Source: Gemmatimonadota bacterium (lineage in GTDB: Bacteria > Gemmatimonadota > Gemmatimonadetes > Longimicrobiales > Longimicrobiaceae). Taken from it: a stretch of 6,139 bases of DNA. Made by a program: the position numbers and the translations under genes. The notes below the pieces were generated by a model, which was not told where the DNA came from, ran no database searches, and saw only the letters and a list, made by a program, of their open reading frames with translations. The DNA is taken from NCBI GenBank assembly GCA_019240375.1, contig JAFAYN010000430.1, positions 1 to 6,139 on the forward strand, given 5' to 3'. Below, piece by piece: positions 5,745 through 6,139 of this stretch. The stretch's first letter is position 1, and each line of letters starts with the position of its first letter.

Positions 5745-6139
5745 CTATGCCGGCCGGTACGTCCCCCACTCCTGGCGGAGCGCGTCGCTGATCTCCCCCA
5801 GCGTCACCATCGCCTTCACCGCGTCGATGATCGGCGGCATCAGGTTGTCGGTGCCTCGCGCGGCGGCGCGGATCGCCTCCAGCCGCGCCCGCACCTCGGC
5901 GTCGTCGCGATTGGCCTTGATCCCGGCGAGCTGCGCGCGCTGCGACTTCTCCAGCGCGCTGAAGTCGGGCTGCCCCAGGTCGATCGGCTCCTCCTCGACC
6001 GTGAACTTGTTGACGCCCACCACGGTCCGGTCCCCGCTCTCCACCGCGATCTGGTGCTCGTACGCGGCGCGGTGGATCTCCTCCTGCATGTAGGCGATGG
6101 CCTCGGCCGCGCCGCCCATCTCGTCGATCTTCGCCAGGT
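5745..6139 (-). CDS. Methylmalonyl-CoA (acyl-CoA) mutase large subunit, C-terminal end; runs off right edge
   Basis: The last 131 codons of a coenzyme-B12-dependent acyl-CoA mutase. These enzymes rearrange carbon skeletons, e.g. (R)-methylmalonyl-CoA to succinyl-CoA in propionate metabolism. The frame is open to the window edge, reading LAKIDEMGGAAEAIAYMQEE, then AAYEHQIAVESGDRTVVGVNKF, typical of the end of the catalytic barrel domain of this family. Downstream comes the helical segment with ARLEAIRAAARGTDNLMPPIIDAVKAMVTLGEISDALRQ and the C-terminus WGTYRPA. The protein stops there. No cobalamin-binding domain with a DxHxxG motif follows, so it appears to be the separate large-subunit form, with the B12-binding subunit encoded elsewhere. 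Whether it prefers methylmalonyl-, isobutyryl- or ethylmalonyl-CoA cannot be told from this part. The ATG at 6119 is internal, not the start. A terminator follows the stop. Confidence 0.9.
   Translation of the reverse strand, partial: LAKIDEMGGAAEAIAYMQEEIHRAAYEHQIAVESGDRTVVGVNKFTVEEEPIDLGQPDFSALEKSQRAQLAGIKANRDDAEVRARLEAIRAAARGTDNLMPPIIDAVKAMVTLGEISDALRQEWGTYRPA

Noticed and set aside
5227..5769. Minus-strand open frame across the lipoprotein 3' end and the terminator
   Set aside because: It crosses a strong stem-loop and is opposite the lipoprotein coding frame, with no recognisable domain.

Overview
The window is GC-rich and gene-dense, and looks chromosomal and bacterial. It holds ordinary housekeeping genes plus one exported accessory protein. 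The shape of the PfkB-type kinase, its place between argS and purM, and the overall composition remind me of Gemmatimonadota (Longimicrobium-like), but that is recall, not proof.

Layout. From about 3426 down to base 1, the minus strand carries what looks like a single four-gene operon: a small FmdB-type zinc-ribbon protein (3351-3040), argS (3039-1354), a PfkB-family sugar/nucleoside kinase (1337-408) and the first 138 codons of purM (415 to the left edge). The junctions are very tight: the FmdB stop abuts the argS ATG (0 nt), argS to kinase is 16 nt, and kinase and purM overlap by 8 nt. A plausible sigma70-type promoter, TTGCCC-N17-TATGTT, lies at 3449-3421 on the minus strand.

From 3808 to 5655 the plus strand carries one monocistronic gene for a 615-residue lipoprotein. 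It has a lipobox, a probable TIM-barrel glycosidase-like domain, a GWACDPD-type beta domain and two tandem Ig-like modules. Its own promoter (TTGTGT-N16-TATACT, 3717-3744) is followed by a 35-nt pure pyrimidine leader and a good ribosome binding site. Convergent to it, at the right edge, is the C-terminal end of a methylmalonyl-CoA (acyl-CoA) mutase large subunit (minus, stop at 5745). A strong stem-loop at 5690-5720 separates the two convergent genes and is best read as the terminator of the mutase.

The least expected signal is in the 456-nt divergent intergenic region. Between the two predicted promoters lie three evenly spaced hairpin repeats (loop centres 3518, 3560 and 3600). They share one design: outer GAG/CTC-type arm, a conserved C.T mismatch, an inner stem that changes sequence with compensating changes on both sides, and a 7-nt loop of the form AWACNGC. 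I do not recognise this element. Two further inverted repeats lie between it and the plus-strand promoter.

The minus-strand genes serve basic metabolism (arginyl-tRNA charging, purine synthesis). The lipoprotein is probably surface-exposed or periplasmic and unrelated in function to its neighbours.
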